From Membranipora membranacea (lineage: Eukaryota; Bryozoa; Gymnolaemata; Cheilostomatida; Membraniporidae): a stretch of 64,000 bases of DNA. The notes beneath the pieces were generated by a model. The model did not search any database. It saw only the letters and a program-made list of their open reading frames with translations, and had not been told where the DNA came from. The DNA is taken from the NCBI GenBank assembly GCA_914767715.1, contig OU612070.1:4481501-4545500 (forward strand), written 5' to 3'. A program made the position numbers and the translations under genes. Positions 22,750 to 33,771 of this stretch are shown one piece after another; the first letter of the stretch is position 1; the number at the start of each line of letters is the position of its first letter.

Positions 22750-25014
22750 AGTTATATATCATATATGCATGGTAGTTATATATTATATAACTTAGCTTCC
22801 TCTGAAAATCAGGAATTGGGCTAGTACCTTTCAAAAGACCACATATCAGTCAGATCGTCCTCTAGGTGTCATCAAACATAGAGTCGTCCATATAGTCACT
22901 TTGTCAGGTATAGTGCCATCTATAGGATTTTGGTCTGGTCTATCGAAAGAGTCGATGACCCAGTCTAACTGATCCTCAATGCCCCAACCGGTTTCACTGT
23001 GAAGAAATTACAATCTGAATGAAACCTTCTGTGACTATAGTAGGTACAGTATGCCGCAATCATCGGCATTCTTTCTCATCGATTAACATCTCAAAAGCAA
23101 TACGTTGTTGCATGCTGAATGAAGTTACTATCTTGATTTATATTGATTGAAAGCTCTCCAAAGGTCGATGTATTTAAATAAAAACTCCAAGCTCTCAAAC
23201 ATAGATATTACAGACAGTTATCTGTCAGATTAGTGTCAGTCCAATGTTACACACTCTGTGTCGTGACTAGTAGTAGCGGCAGAACAACGCTGATTCTGGA
23301 ACATCTCAACTAGATTCATCTGCTGACTTTTCTGTTGGCTTTGTTTTTCTCAAGAGGGATAGTGGGGTTTTCCTAAAAAAAATATGGTCATTCAATTTAA
23401 TTAATAGCAATGCGCAACAAAATCAGAAGCTATCTTCTTCCATTGCTTTTCAGTTGTGATGAGGCTAGAAAATTCTAATTTCGCAATTTCTGTGTATGAG
23501 CTTCAGAACGATCCATTACGAGAAACACAAGTAGGTGATGATGAGCTCATGTTTCATGGCCGCTTCGTGATAGACGATTATTATATGGTTACAAGTCGTG
23601 ACACCTTACCTATGCTTCCGAAAGATTTGTGATATCTTAGAGCCGTTAGCTTAATAATAGAGCCACGACGGCCACATCGTATATTTAGTTCGTTTACTGT
23701 CTCAGAAGCACCGTACATTCTGGACACAACTGTAAACAGCAAAGAAATCATAAATGGTTTATTTAGGTAGACTAAACTTGGGGTTGGCTAGTAGGCTGAT
23801 AATGACATCAATATCACAACTTATACAAGCTGGTTCTGGTCCATAAATTACCTATCCATTAAGCGATGGGCGGCGGTATCATCAAAGCGCTTTCAGCATG
23901 GAGTGTAGCCCGAGTATGTTTTAAGACTTATAATACAACCTGACCCATGAGTAACATGGGCTACTCACAGTGCTGAGAATTGTATCAATATAAACTTACA
24001 ACTTTTCATGTCTTTAAATAGCTGTTTCTGTCTTTATGATCTCAAAAGCTCTATCTGATCACTGCTCTTGCCACTGCTAATCCATCTTCTCAGATCTGAG
24101 TCTTCTGTGGCATCTTGTGATGCCTTACGTCTTTTGAGAATTGTCGGAGGTGCCACATAGGCTATCTCATGTCCTTCAACTGCAATAAACGTACACACAT
24201 CAATAATGTTTCATGATTTTGGTGAAAGGTGGTATAGTATGAATTAAAGAAAGACCAGAGGATTCACTATTTTAGTCTTTGTTTGTCAAATTGAAGGCTT
24301 CTTATCTTAGCAAGTCACTGAAAATCTTAATTCCCTTGCTTTATCGTTGTGATCCACAACACAAACTTCCACCAAAGACGTATCCGCATTGCCTAGGTCA
24401 ACTTACAGCATATATCATAGTCGCCTTCCGCGGCAGTGAGAGCCTTTGCTCTCATTATCTCATATGATTCCTCATCACATATTGTGTAGGGTTTCCTGGC
24501 TTTAACCTCCCTAATAGTTATCACAGACTCTAGTTTGCCAAGACTGAGGCTTCCAGTGAGGCTGTTTCTTTTTGCTTCTAGAGTTTCCTTCAAACAAGAC
24601 AAGGTGGCGGGCAAGCATTTATCTATGAGGCTGAGTTTGGTGAAAATAAGATGTTTTTGGGAGGAATATATTTTTATAATCACCTCCATCCTGCAACATG
24701 TGAGACTGCTGAATATATCCCATCATGCACTGTCAATCTATAAAACCTTTGCTGATTTGCTGTTTTTATTTTCAAAGTATATCATTCCAGCTATTGGCTG
24801 ATTTCTCTTCATACACAGGAGCACAGAGCACAGGAGGCACACAGCACTGACAGCACTTTAGAGATACATTAAGAAATCTATAAATCTATATCTTTACATT
24901 GATAACATCTATAAATCTATATCTTTACTTGCATCTATCTATAAGCCTACAAGCCTATAAGCTTAGAAATGGTCATCTATAATCTATACTATAAGTAGGG
25001 GGGGGGGGGGGCCC

Positions 25015-25590
25015 AATTTTATTCGCTTGCACTCCTATATCACTTGAACAGTTCACAGATTGATGAACTAATGCCCTAATAAAATTAGGTCCTTTATATT
25101 TTAGAAGCACATACATTACAAAAAAAAGAATATTTGAAAATTGGTCACTATAATAATGTCAATTGACACAAATTCAAATTAAAAATATCAACACTATATA
25201 TGTCAATATATATACAAAGATTCTCATTGTGAAAGCTCCATTTCTTGGTATATTGTCATTGTTTCAAGGGAAATAATTTGGGTTGAAATTGTACAAATGT
25301 AAAGACCAACAAAAATACCAGTTACATTGCGCCAAAGTTTAAGCAATAATTCTCAACTGATCATAGGAACAATTTTATATAGTTTCCTATATACAGTAGG
25401 AGCTCCCTGCAGTCAACGCTGTCTTCAATCTCTCCGAAGAAAATTAGAGCAATCTTCTATTTTAAAACTGTCAGAAAATCATCAGAATAAATTTTTCCAA
25501 ATGACCGATTGACTTGACACAAAACTGAACCTAAATATGAAGAACTGAGCAAGCATTTTGCAAAAGTTTAATAATAGTGAAGGTAGCCTA
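25015..25590. repeat. Right part of the repeat split by the 7.9-kb element
   Basis: This continues the repeat left at 17109 and matches 30346-30925 (for example TTTCAAGGGAAATAATTTGGGTT against TTTCAAGGGGATATAATTTGGGTT-type stretches). It contains no convincing coding exon. Confidence 0.85.
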
Positions 25591-26282
25591 GTCAAAAATA
25601 TTCAAATGTTAACCTGTAACAGGGGAGATAACTTTGAAAATGGTTATATAATTCAATAATGTCCTCGTGCAAGTAAATCTGGTCGTTTTGTTCATTGCTA
25701 TGCCATTAGTTTGATATGATCAGCGGCTGTTTTTTGGCTTTCCTAAACACTGGGCAATGTGGTTGTGTCAGGAGTTGTCCCATATTAAAGAGCAATGGTC
25801 ACATTAGATCAGAAGTAGTTGAGATCTGGTTAATCTTATATTGAGAAAAACACTCAGCATTTTATAAACATCTCACATTGATGGACAAAAATGTAACAGT
25901 GTTTGATAACCTTGACTGACTACAAACAAATGTAAGGTTCATGATTATCGCTAGTTGAGCAGATGTTCTGGAACTCTCCATGTTCTAATTTGGCTAATTA
26001 TTGTCTAGCCAAACACAAGAAAGTTTCTTTCTTGTGGCTGCAGAATATGAAGGGTGCTTCTTTCTCTCTAGAAGTCTGTAAGCGATGCGCAATGGAATAG
26101 GTTTGGCGGACAAAGACTAGCGAACACTTCATTGTCTCTCACATATAAGCCAGATTATGAAATCTACAGATTTGTTTCGGTGGATGGATTGTGTTTGAAA
26201 CCTTATATATGATGGAGCTAAGATCAAGGCTATCAATATTTATCAATCAACAAATAAAATCCATGACAATGACTGACAATAG

Positions 26283-26290
26283 TATAAAAG
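26283..26290 (+). promoter_or_regulatory. TATA box of the duplicated SLC5 5' end
   Basis: TATAAAAG is kept with its flanks about 105 bp before the ATG at 26395. The truncated copy may therefore still be transcribed, although its product cannot be a transporter. Confidence 0.5.
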
Positions 26291-26394
26291 ACAAGCTACA
26301 TACTTTGTCGTTGTCACATTCACTTTCACTTGCGTATACAAAATCCCTTCACTGATAATATATATAATTTTGCTTTTCTATAATTTGCTCGAAG

Positions 26395-27338
26395 ATGACT
26401 TCAGATTCCGTTTATTTTCAATGGCCAGACTATGTTGTTCTGGCTATTATATTGCTGATGTCCGCGGCGATAGGCTTCTACTATGCATTCACCGGGGGCA
26501 GATAGAAGACTACCAGAGAATATCTCTTTGCAGACAAAAACATACATTGGATTCCTGTTTCGTGTAGCTTACTTGCCAGGTATTTAAAATTCAATGACTA
26601 GGTAAATCTACATGTGCAGTTCAGTCGGATTGAACAAAAGGACTGTTTGATGTATGAAATGATTTATTTGTGAGTAGGCCTAGCAATCTTATGATGGGAT
26701 ATTATAGATATATTTATCACTCTGTAATTTACCCATTGAATATTATTTATTTTGTTTTCCTTCTTCTCATCATACAGTTACATTTCATCATTGACCATAC
26801 TGTCCCTACCTGGTGAGATATACAGCTTCGGTACTACATTTCTGCTGCACGTATTCTTCTGGCCTATCGGTATACTGATAGCCAGTAAACTTTACCTTCC
26901 AGTATTCCACAACTTAAAGCTAGTCAGCGTAAGGGCAAGTATGATCACTGCTTATTGTGTTTGAATTTCATTTTTGACTGAGTTAAGTTTTGTTTCCGCA
27001 AACAATCTGCCACCCACAATATGACAATCTTATGTAGGGGATTTGATGACCATACGTAGAGGGTCACATAACAACCGCTGGAGTATTCACAGTTGGGATA
27101 TCGATTTTGACTACTGAATACCAATTTCCGGGACACCAACGACAAGCCAGTCACAGTATATTAATAAATGGCTTTTATAACATGGTGACACTTGGCTATG
27201 AATTCTTAAATGTGATTTATTATCTGTTTTGTTTGGTTCGGATAATGATTCATTTCCCTCTCTTTGTTACAGTATCTTGATCTGAGATTTGGCAAAGTGA
27301 CGAAGTTAGCTGTGACCTGGTCATCTTTGGTGAAAAGT
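26395..27338 (+). pseudogene. Truncated SLC5-type copy (exons 1-3 only)
   Basis: Exons correspond to 26395-26579, 26778-26934 and 27273-27338. Exon 1 has a CAG-to-TAG stop at 26503-26505, after the first transmembrane segment (GFYYAFTGGR then stop). Exon 2 lost three bases near its end and its donor reads GCAAGT instead of GTAAGT, which could still splice as a GC-AG intron. Exon 3 reads YLDLRFGKVTKLAVTW, like the parent. No later exon was found. This is a partial duplication that cannot give a working transporter; only a peptide of about 36 residues could be made from its ATG. Confidence 0.9.
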
Positions 27339-27892
27339 GTAAGTTTTCACTCAATATAATATCACTGTGATAGAAATAATATTTATTCGAATAACACCTC
27401 AGTAACCTATACTATGCACTTGCTACTATTTTCCGAACAGTCATATGAATGAAAATAATGAAAAATGATAAAATGATTCCTAGTCTCTAATGGTAAAACA
27501 CAAAGAGAGACCTATGGATGATTTACTAGCTTTCAGTTTTAAGAAGTTTTGTGTTGTGGGATTTCTATCCAATATAAGATGAGGTATGATTTTATTGATA
27601 CTCTCACAGAAACCATGGGGGTAGTTGTTAAATGAATAACAAGAAAAATTTCAAAGATGTAGTGTTACACAAAAATTACATGGCATATTTGACAAAAAAG
27701 CTGTTGGCATACTTTGCAGTGTGGCACCTAGGTCCACAGCTTTGTCTATTGTTGAGCAGTGTTCGTGTGGAGCTGTTTCGTTTGATTATACTGTTTAGAG
27801 GCTGTTTTTTTCCCTAAATAAGTGAGGCCTATGCTGGTGCTGCATAGGTTATGACAACCAGTTGTTTTGGATGAGTTATTAATTTGTTTAGC

Positions 27893-30208
27893 AATGTTAA
27901 AGGGAAACAGATGATTCAATTGCGAAAGGGCCACTTCTTTGGCAGGGCATTGCAGAGGTTGGTTTTATGCAAACATGTTAAAAGTTCCTGATTGTGGTAA
28001 ACTAATACCTCAAAATGTAAAAAAAAAACCCTTTCAATCAATTCCTTGTATTATATCAAGACAAAAAAAACAGCTTGAAATAGATGAAAAATGCCACTAT
28101 TTCAGTGAGAATAGTTTCAGAGCCTGAGTTTACCCTTTGAGCATGGGCAATAAAACAGGAAAAGGAAGTTACAGGTTATCTAGGGGTTATGTTATAATGT
28201 GAGGTTCAATTATCATGTATAACACAAGGTTACGTGCATGCAGTGGTGGTTGCTGACTGAACTCTTATGTTATGCACAATGTCAAAACTGCTTGTTTATT
28301 ACACTGCCCTTAATATTTGCTTGGCATTTTGGGACATAAAATATGCTCAGATACCTATTCAATGAATGATATTTTTAAGGATATCATTAGTAAATATCTT
28401 TTTCATGCTATGGCTACCCATTTTTGCTCAGTAGAAGTGAAAGTGTTCCTAAACCTCTGATACAATCATGGAAAAGCTATAGCATGGAAAAGCTTTTTTT
28501 ATTGTTTTGAGTGGTAAGAAATAAACCTTCTATTGTTACAAAACGACACATTGTGAATGCACTGCATTATGAGTCATAAGTATTACATAAGATTAATAAA
28601 GGCCTTGTCTATGCTAGACCACCGTTTACCGACCCCTAGGGCCAGCGCAACTCCCATGTTTACAGAGTTGTTTACAATTTCATGACTTAGAAAGATTTGG
28701 CAATCAACCATGGACATCTTAATCATTAATTAATGGTCAAGATGGAAAATGGATAGATTTCACGAGGACAAGGAGAACAATTCGGTGGATAAACTGGATA
28801 TTTTGATCAGTGGTCAAAGGTTAATCTGGGATCAATGTGTCCAGGTTTCGTTTTGTAAAATAAATTCTTCTGTTGCTCCTCTATTTGTAAAATAAATGTA
28901 ACTGCATGACTGAGAATGATTTTGTGACATGTTAAACATTTCTAGGGCAAACAAAACACAAATCTTGAGTATTTTCATAGAGTCGTTTTTTTCCATCAGT
29001 GTGAGTTCACTCTCTACAGGATATTATAAACCATTATATTTCTATCTATCTATATCTAAGTCTGAGATAAACGCTAAAAGAAATCAAAATCATTACAATG
29101 TGTACACTTAATTTGTTTGTCTCGTCAATCGTGAATATCATTTTGATAGTGGCAAAAATTGTCTGAGATGAAGGATCAAACGCTAAAAAAGTCTTGATTG
29201 TTTTTTCATTGCCTACATATAGATATATGTGGGCCTTGCAAAGTCAATCAAGATTTTCTCATCATATTTCAAAGCAGCATGTCTTTATATGAGATGTTAT
29301 AACCAAACATTTCCCCTCTACAATATGTGCATATGTCAAAATATATAAATCGCTCGCCACATTTCTAGATAAATCATGTACTGATTACGCTAGAAAAGTC
29401 GGAAACCCAGCACACTGCAACAACAAGTTGCTACAGCCAATCCCTTCTACTCTAGGCCGATCAGCCAGACTAAAACAATGCCAGACAGACACCAAGTGTA
29501 GCTCTGCTCTGAAATCGAGCACAGTACTAATGAAGTATAGCAATGCCGGCTGTATTAATTATAAAGAATAAACTAAACTGATCATTTTTTATATTTCACT
29601 TTTTATACCCAGGATGCCTCCTCTTTTTCTACAAAAACCTATTAGGGTTGCTGCTAATTTTTAGTCTGCTACCAATGGTTAGTAATAAAGATAATAATAA
29701 TAACGTTTTGTTTACATGATAAAATTGTTTCTCAAACCTGAGCATTCAGATGGAACACTATGCATACCAGTTAAAACGTGCAAACAGGGTAACAATACAG
29801 AATAGAACCTGGTCACCTAGTTTAGCTAGCTGGTCAGTTATATCCAGAACTTGGTTTTTGTGACCAGAAGAGACTGAATTGTTCCGGGAGCAATATCAAA
29901 TAGATTAGACTGATAATATGGCAATAATTGCTTTTTGATAATGAATGTAAATTTATTATGATAGGCAATTTAAACATAAATGTATCTTTACATTTAATAT
30001 GCAGACATAGCCTACAAAACCCACAAAGATAGCTTTTTCCATCTTCCGACTTTGCCCTCATTATTTATTTAAAAATCTACAAGTACAATCATAGCTTGAC
30101 TCCTTCAATGTTTTATTCTCTCACTTCATTCTTGTATGATCATTTCAATTTAGCATCATGCTTGTATTTTGGTGACAAATAAACCAACCAATCAACATAA
30201 TCGTATTA
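27893..30208. other. No gene recognised
   Basis: AT-rich sequence with short ORFs only. I saw no exon chain with matched phases, no domain and no element boundary. Confidence 0.5.
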
Positions 30209-30925
30209 TGTGCTACAGGTAATTTGTTACCTTGTCAAGGTTAGGTATGTAAGATAATGGATAAAGTCAATGATCTCTGAGACCTGAATTATTATCCTCC
30301 AAGTGCCTTGTTCAGATGGCTAAATATTGCCTCCCATTGCTCAATAATTTTATTCTCTTGCACTTCTATCTCACGTGAAAAGTTCACTAGATTGCTGAAC
30401 TGATGCCCTAATCCAATTAGGTCCTGTATATTCACTTTAGAAGTACATACATTATGATAATATCACATTTGAAAATTGGTCACCGGACAATTGTCAATTG
30501 ACACAAATTCAATGACTGATCGAAATATTAACACTATATACGTCAATGGCAAGCTGCAAAGATTGTCATTGTGACAGCTACATTCCTTGGCATATTGTCA
30601 GTGTTTCAAGGGGATATAATTTGGGTTAGAATTGTCCAAAAATTAGGACGAAAAATAACAGGTTTATCAAGCCAAACTGTCAACAATACTTCTCAACAGA
30701 TCGGGAACAATTTTGAGTACTTTCCTATATACAGTAAAGGCTCCCTGCACACAACGCTGACTTCAATTGTTTTGGAGAAAATTAGAGCAATCTTCAATTT
30801 AAAACTGTCATCATCAGATTGAACTCTTCGAAACTACCGATTGCCTTGTCGCAAAACTAAACCTGAATCCGAAGAATCGAGCGAGCAATTGACACGAATT
30901 AAAAAATAAATAAAGGTGACCTTCT
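30209..30925. repeat. Uninterrupted copy of the repeat hosting the 7.9-kb element
   Basis: This is one continuous copy of the sequences found at 16966-17109 and 25015-25590. The junction TCAATAATTTTATTC contains a single AATTTT (30346-30351), so it is the empty site. The short 83-codon ORF here has no recognisable domain. Confidence 0.9.
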
Positions 30926-33100
30926 GTGCAATTTTACCTCAAAATTGAAAAATCTTCGCTTCATGCTTCGTTCAAACTACCCAATTTTTTTTCAACTTTA
31001 AAACAGCTAATCTTCAATGTTCAGTTCTCTTTGAAATACATACATACACTGTTTGTAACATATGGATTAGTAGAACAGGTTGTTACTGGGACATCAATCA
31101 ATGCGTAATGAAAAGCTGTCAGATTTTCAGCTAGATCCGGTTACTGACACAAATTTATATATATCCAGCTTGTATACCATTACAACCATAGTCAATTGGA
31201 GGCAGATGCATCTTGGTAAAATGTTGACATGGAAAATTGATTCTGGCAACATAACATTGAATAAAACGGTGTTGATTAAAGTTTGAGTATAAAGAGTGAA
31301 TACAAATTATAAGCAACAAACTTTAAATATTTGAAACCCTTGCTTAGTTCAGAATCATGATTTAACTTTCAAAATTTCAGACATTATATCATAATTATGA
31401 TTTTCTTCACATAGTGTTGTAAAGGTGAGGGCAGAAGTTATTTACCTTCTGAATCTTTTTATTATTATTTGATCAATTATAGTAATTACCATATTATTTA
31501 TTGAGATTGCTGGTATATATGATAATTGTCATATTCTGCCTCTGCTTTAATTGATTTATAAATTTTTTTGTCGAGCATGTTTCCAGTTTGTATACATCAG
31601 GGTATGATATGAAATACAAACACACACACAGGCAGGCAGTCTGACATGAGGCTGTGTAAGGAGAGCAGCAAAGTATGAGTATAAATTTGTCACATTTATA
31701 TATTTAGCATCCTTGATGGTGTAATCAATAAATTGATACCTGCAGCCTTTGAAGCTTTTTTTGTAATTTTCATGTTTTTTGGATGCATTTGGTTGATAAT
31801 ATCAAGTTCTATGCTATGGTTCTAGATGTTTCGAACTGAGGGTTATAAATATATATGTCAGTAGTATGCTTCAAATATAATCATATCTGCTTACAAATCC
31901 TAAACAGATCACAGACACGATAATAATGATTCAACAATGAACCCAAGCTCTGTCTGACAGATCTATGACGTAAGTTTTAAATTTTAACTTGGTATTGAGG
32001 TTTTAATGATTAGTTATTTGCATTCTCCGCTGTTATTGTTAAAGTTAATTGTTTACCTTTTACAATTCCCACTGATGTTTAGCAAAAAAACCCACTAGTG
32101 GGCCGCATGATGAAGCCAGGTTATCAATATTTTCAGTGGATGCGATCATGCCTTGTTCTTATGACCTGATATAATCACCCATGGCACAATGATCTCATGT
32201 GCACCACGCCCATCCAGCCTGAATAACCAACTTTCTTTGCTAACTGATGCTCCTATCAAATTAGTCGCTTGATATTCACTTTGAGATGAGCTAGGATCAT
32301 TCGAGAGTAAAATCATTACAACACAAGAGACTAGATATCATCTATGGAAGGAAAGGCTTCAGTTATTTAGGCCTTCTTATTAGGTAATAGTGCCAATCAG
32401 ACTCATAATCTAACAGGATAATAGTATCCAGAAAATAATCCCCACAAGCGCCATAATGTCATAGATACCAGCCAGTTTGGACTGTTTTAGATGTATAGTA
32501 TTATAGTGGTTACCGTACAGAAAACCTGTAATTTTTTTTATAGGTGATGATTATTGCTCCAAGTCAAAAAGGTTTGCTGTGCTATTTATAGTCCGGTGGC
32601 AGCCTATGCAAAATATGGCTAGAAATGAAACTTTTGGTGGATGAAGTTTGACAGTTGTCTCTGGTAGAGTTTTTCATGCTGATTGCAATGGTGATATTGT
32701 ACCTTACAGTTTTTTGCACAACAGGCGGCTAATTGCCAAAAACGCTGCCAGCAAAAGGGAAAGTGATCAGAAAATGATGATATAGCTTCAAAACATCTAA
32801 AATCTGAAAGAGCATGGCATAATCAGTGGACCTACAAGTTTTCGATGGTCTGCTGTCATAGATAGCCGTCAACTATCAAACCCTATCCACCCTAAATCAT
32901 AAATGAAAGTGATAAGAAAGGAGGGGGCTGCCACCAGTCTACTAGTATAAATAACAATTTCTACAATATTTGAACATGTGTAAAAACAGTTTGTTTCAAG
33001 CAAATTTTTCTACATATGAACTTCCACACTCATGGAATGGTCAATTTAGAAGTATATAAAGGAGGCGAATGCTTTGCTACTGGTTGGAGTAGTTTGTCTG
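30926..33100. other. No gene recognised
   Basis: AT-rich sequence. Only a short CA-type run near 31620 and scattered short ORFs were seen. Confidence 0.5.
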
Positions 33101-33101
33101 G

Positions 33102-33337
33102 GGGGTCTTTCAATTAGAAAAAGCGATGCATTACTAAAGCAAATTATCACTATCACATCGCTCAAAATTATCACTCACTTAGCGTTTCAATTAAACCAAA
33201 TCGCTCTCAAATCGCTCACTCAGAATGCATATAGTTCCATTATGCGTGAGCGATCTGAAAGCGAGAGCCCTAGCAGGTATCACTCACTGAGTGAGCGATC
33301 AGATTGCGATTTTGGCTGTTTCTAATTAAAAGACCCC
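33102..33337. mobile_element. 236-bp inverted-repeat element (MITE)
   Basis: The left end GGGGTCTTTCAATTAGAAA pairs with the right end TTTCTAATTAAAAGACCCC with one mismatch. The interior is rich in ATCGCTCACTC-type short inverted motifs. It has no coding capacity. I could not identify a clean target duplication, so the superfamily is open. Confidence 0.7.
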
Positions 33338-33470
33338 ACTGATTAGGGAATTGTGGGGCAAATCATATAATCAATTCGCTATTCGTCAAATCAAAAATGT
33401 CTGAATTGAATCATGTGTTGAATAGTACAATGACTGGACAATGATCATCTATTTCTTCGGAGTATATCCC

Positions 33471-33771
33471 AGTAAGTGGACAGTTCTGGCTCAATCCCCA
33501 AAACCCTCAAATCCACTCGTTTGACATATGAAACTTGGAAATNNNNNNNNNNNNNNNNNNNNNNNNNNNNNNNNNNNNNNNNNNNNNNNNNNNNNNNNNN
33601 NNNNNNNNNNNNNNNNNNNNNNNNNNNNNNNNNNNNNNNNNNNNNNNNNNNNNNNNNNNNNNNNNNNNNNNNNNNNNNNNNNNNNNNNNNNNNNNNNNNN
33701 NNNNNNNNNNNNNNNNNNNNNNNNNNNNNNNNNNNNNNNNNNGGGGATTGAGCCAGAACTGTCCACTTACT
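33471..33771. repeat. 29-bp inverted repeat flanking the assembly gap
   Basis: 33471-33499 (starting AGTAAGTGGACAGTTC) is the exact reverse complement of 33743-33771. The 200-N gap and about 43 bp of sequence lie between the arms. Any ORF drawn through the gap is meaningless. Confidence 0.93.
33543..33742. other. Assembly gap of 200 N
   Basis: Exactly 200 unknown bases, a placeholder size. True length is unknown. It sits inside an inverted repeat, a common cause of assembly failure. Confidence 0.99.

Larger units (their letters stand above)
17461..24690 (-). pseudogene. Decayed multi-exon gene of the 7.9-kb element (possible transposase)
   Basis: Read on the minus strand: 24690-24407, 24179-24000, 23729-23610, an unresolved exon near 23370-23290, 22996-22828, 22479-21121 (or to the stop at 21117), 20723-20561, 20308-17649 (interrupted by a 1.4-kb element) and 17564-17461 ending in TAG. 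Most junctions have good GT-AG sites and matching phase. The product would be about 1,200 residues. In order it has a basic/acidic N-terminal part, a Cys cluster (CVNCLNQ, CKDC, CKCC), a VSMDCESNNAKAM segment, VPDAVHAGKKVF, a region with beta-propeller-like strands (PDGTIFLLDD, VVFTDKSNNIIHGI), and C-terminal CEHHFSVMRQRFPMP. I believe similar uncharacterised multi-copy proteins occur in other invertebrates, but this is recollection. Lesions: TAA inside exon 2 (24034-24036), a frameshift in the exon 22996-22828, a frameshift near 19545, an unmatched phase at 21121/20723, and the insertion at 17967-19367. The acidic residues could be a DDE-type centre, but D-to-D spacing (28 residues) is too short for a canonical one. 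Confidence 0.75.
17110..25014. mobile_element. 7.9-kb DNA transposon-like element, superfamily unassigned
   Basis: The boundaries are fixed by comparison with an uninterrupted paralogue at 30209-30925. The flanks carry AATTTT on both sides (17104-17109 and 25015-25020), while the empty site has it once (30346-30351), a 6-bp target duplication. The ends are short GC-rich inverted repeats: GGGGCTCCCCCCAC on the left and, read inward from the right, GGG followed by a long C run. Both subterminal regions are rich in TCTATAA/ATCTATAAA motifs (about 17130-17175 and 24870-25000), as expected of transposase binding sites. The cargo is one large decayed minus-strand gene. The end sequences and protein do not match a superfamily I can name. 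Confidence 0.85.
25640..27892 (+). repeat. Duplicated block, partial copy of SLC5 promoter and exons 1-3
   Basis: This matches 4780-6925, including about 750 bp upstream of the start codon. Homology fades in what would be intron 3, with an unshared insertion at about 27575-27850. Nothing like exons 4-15 follows. The intervening region holds the split repeat and the 7.9-kb element, so the copy is in the same orientation about 21 kb from the parent. Confidence 0.87.
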
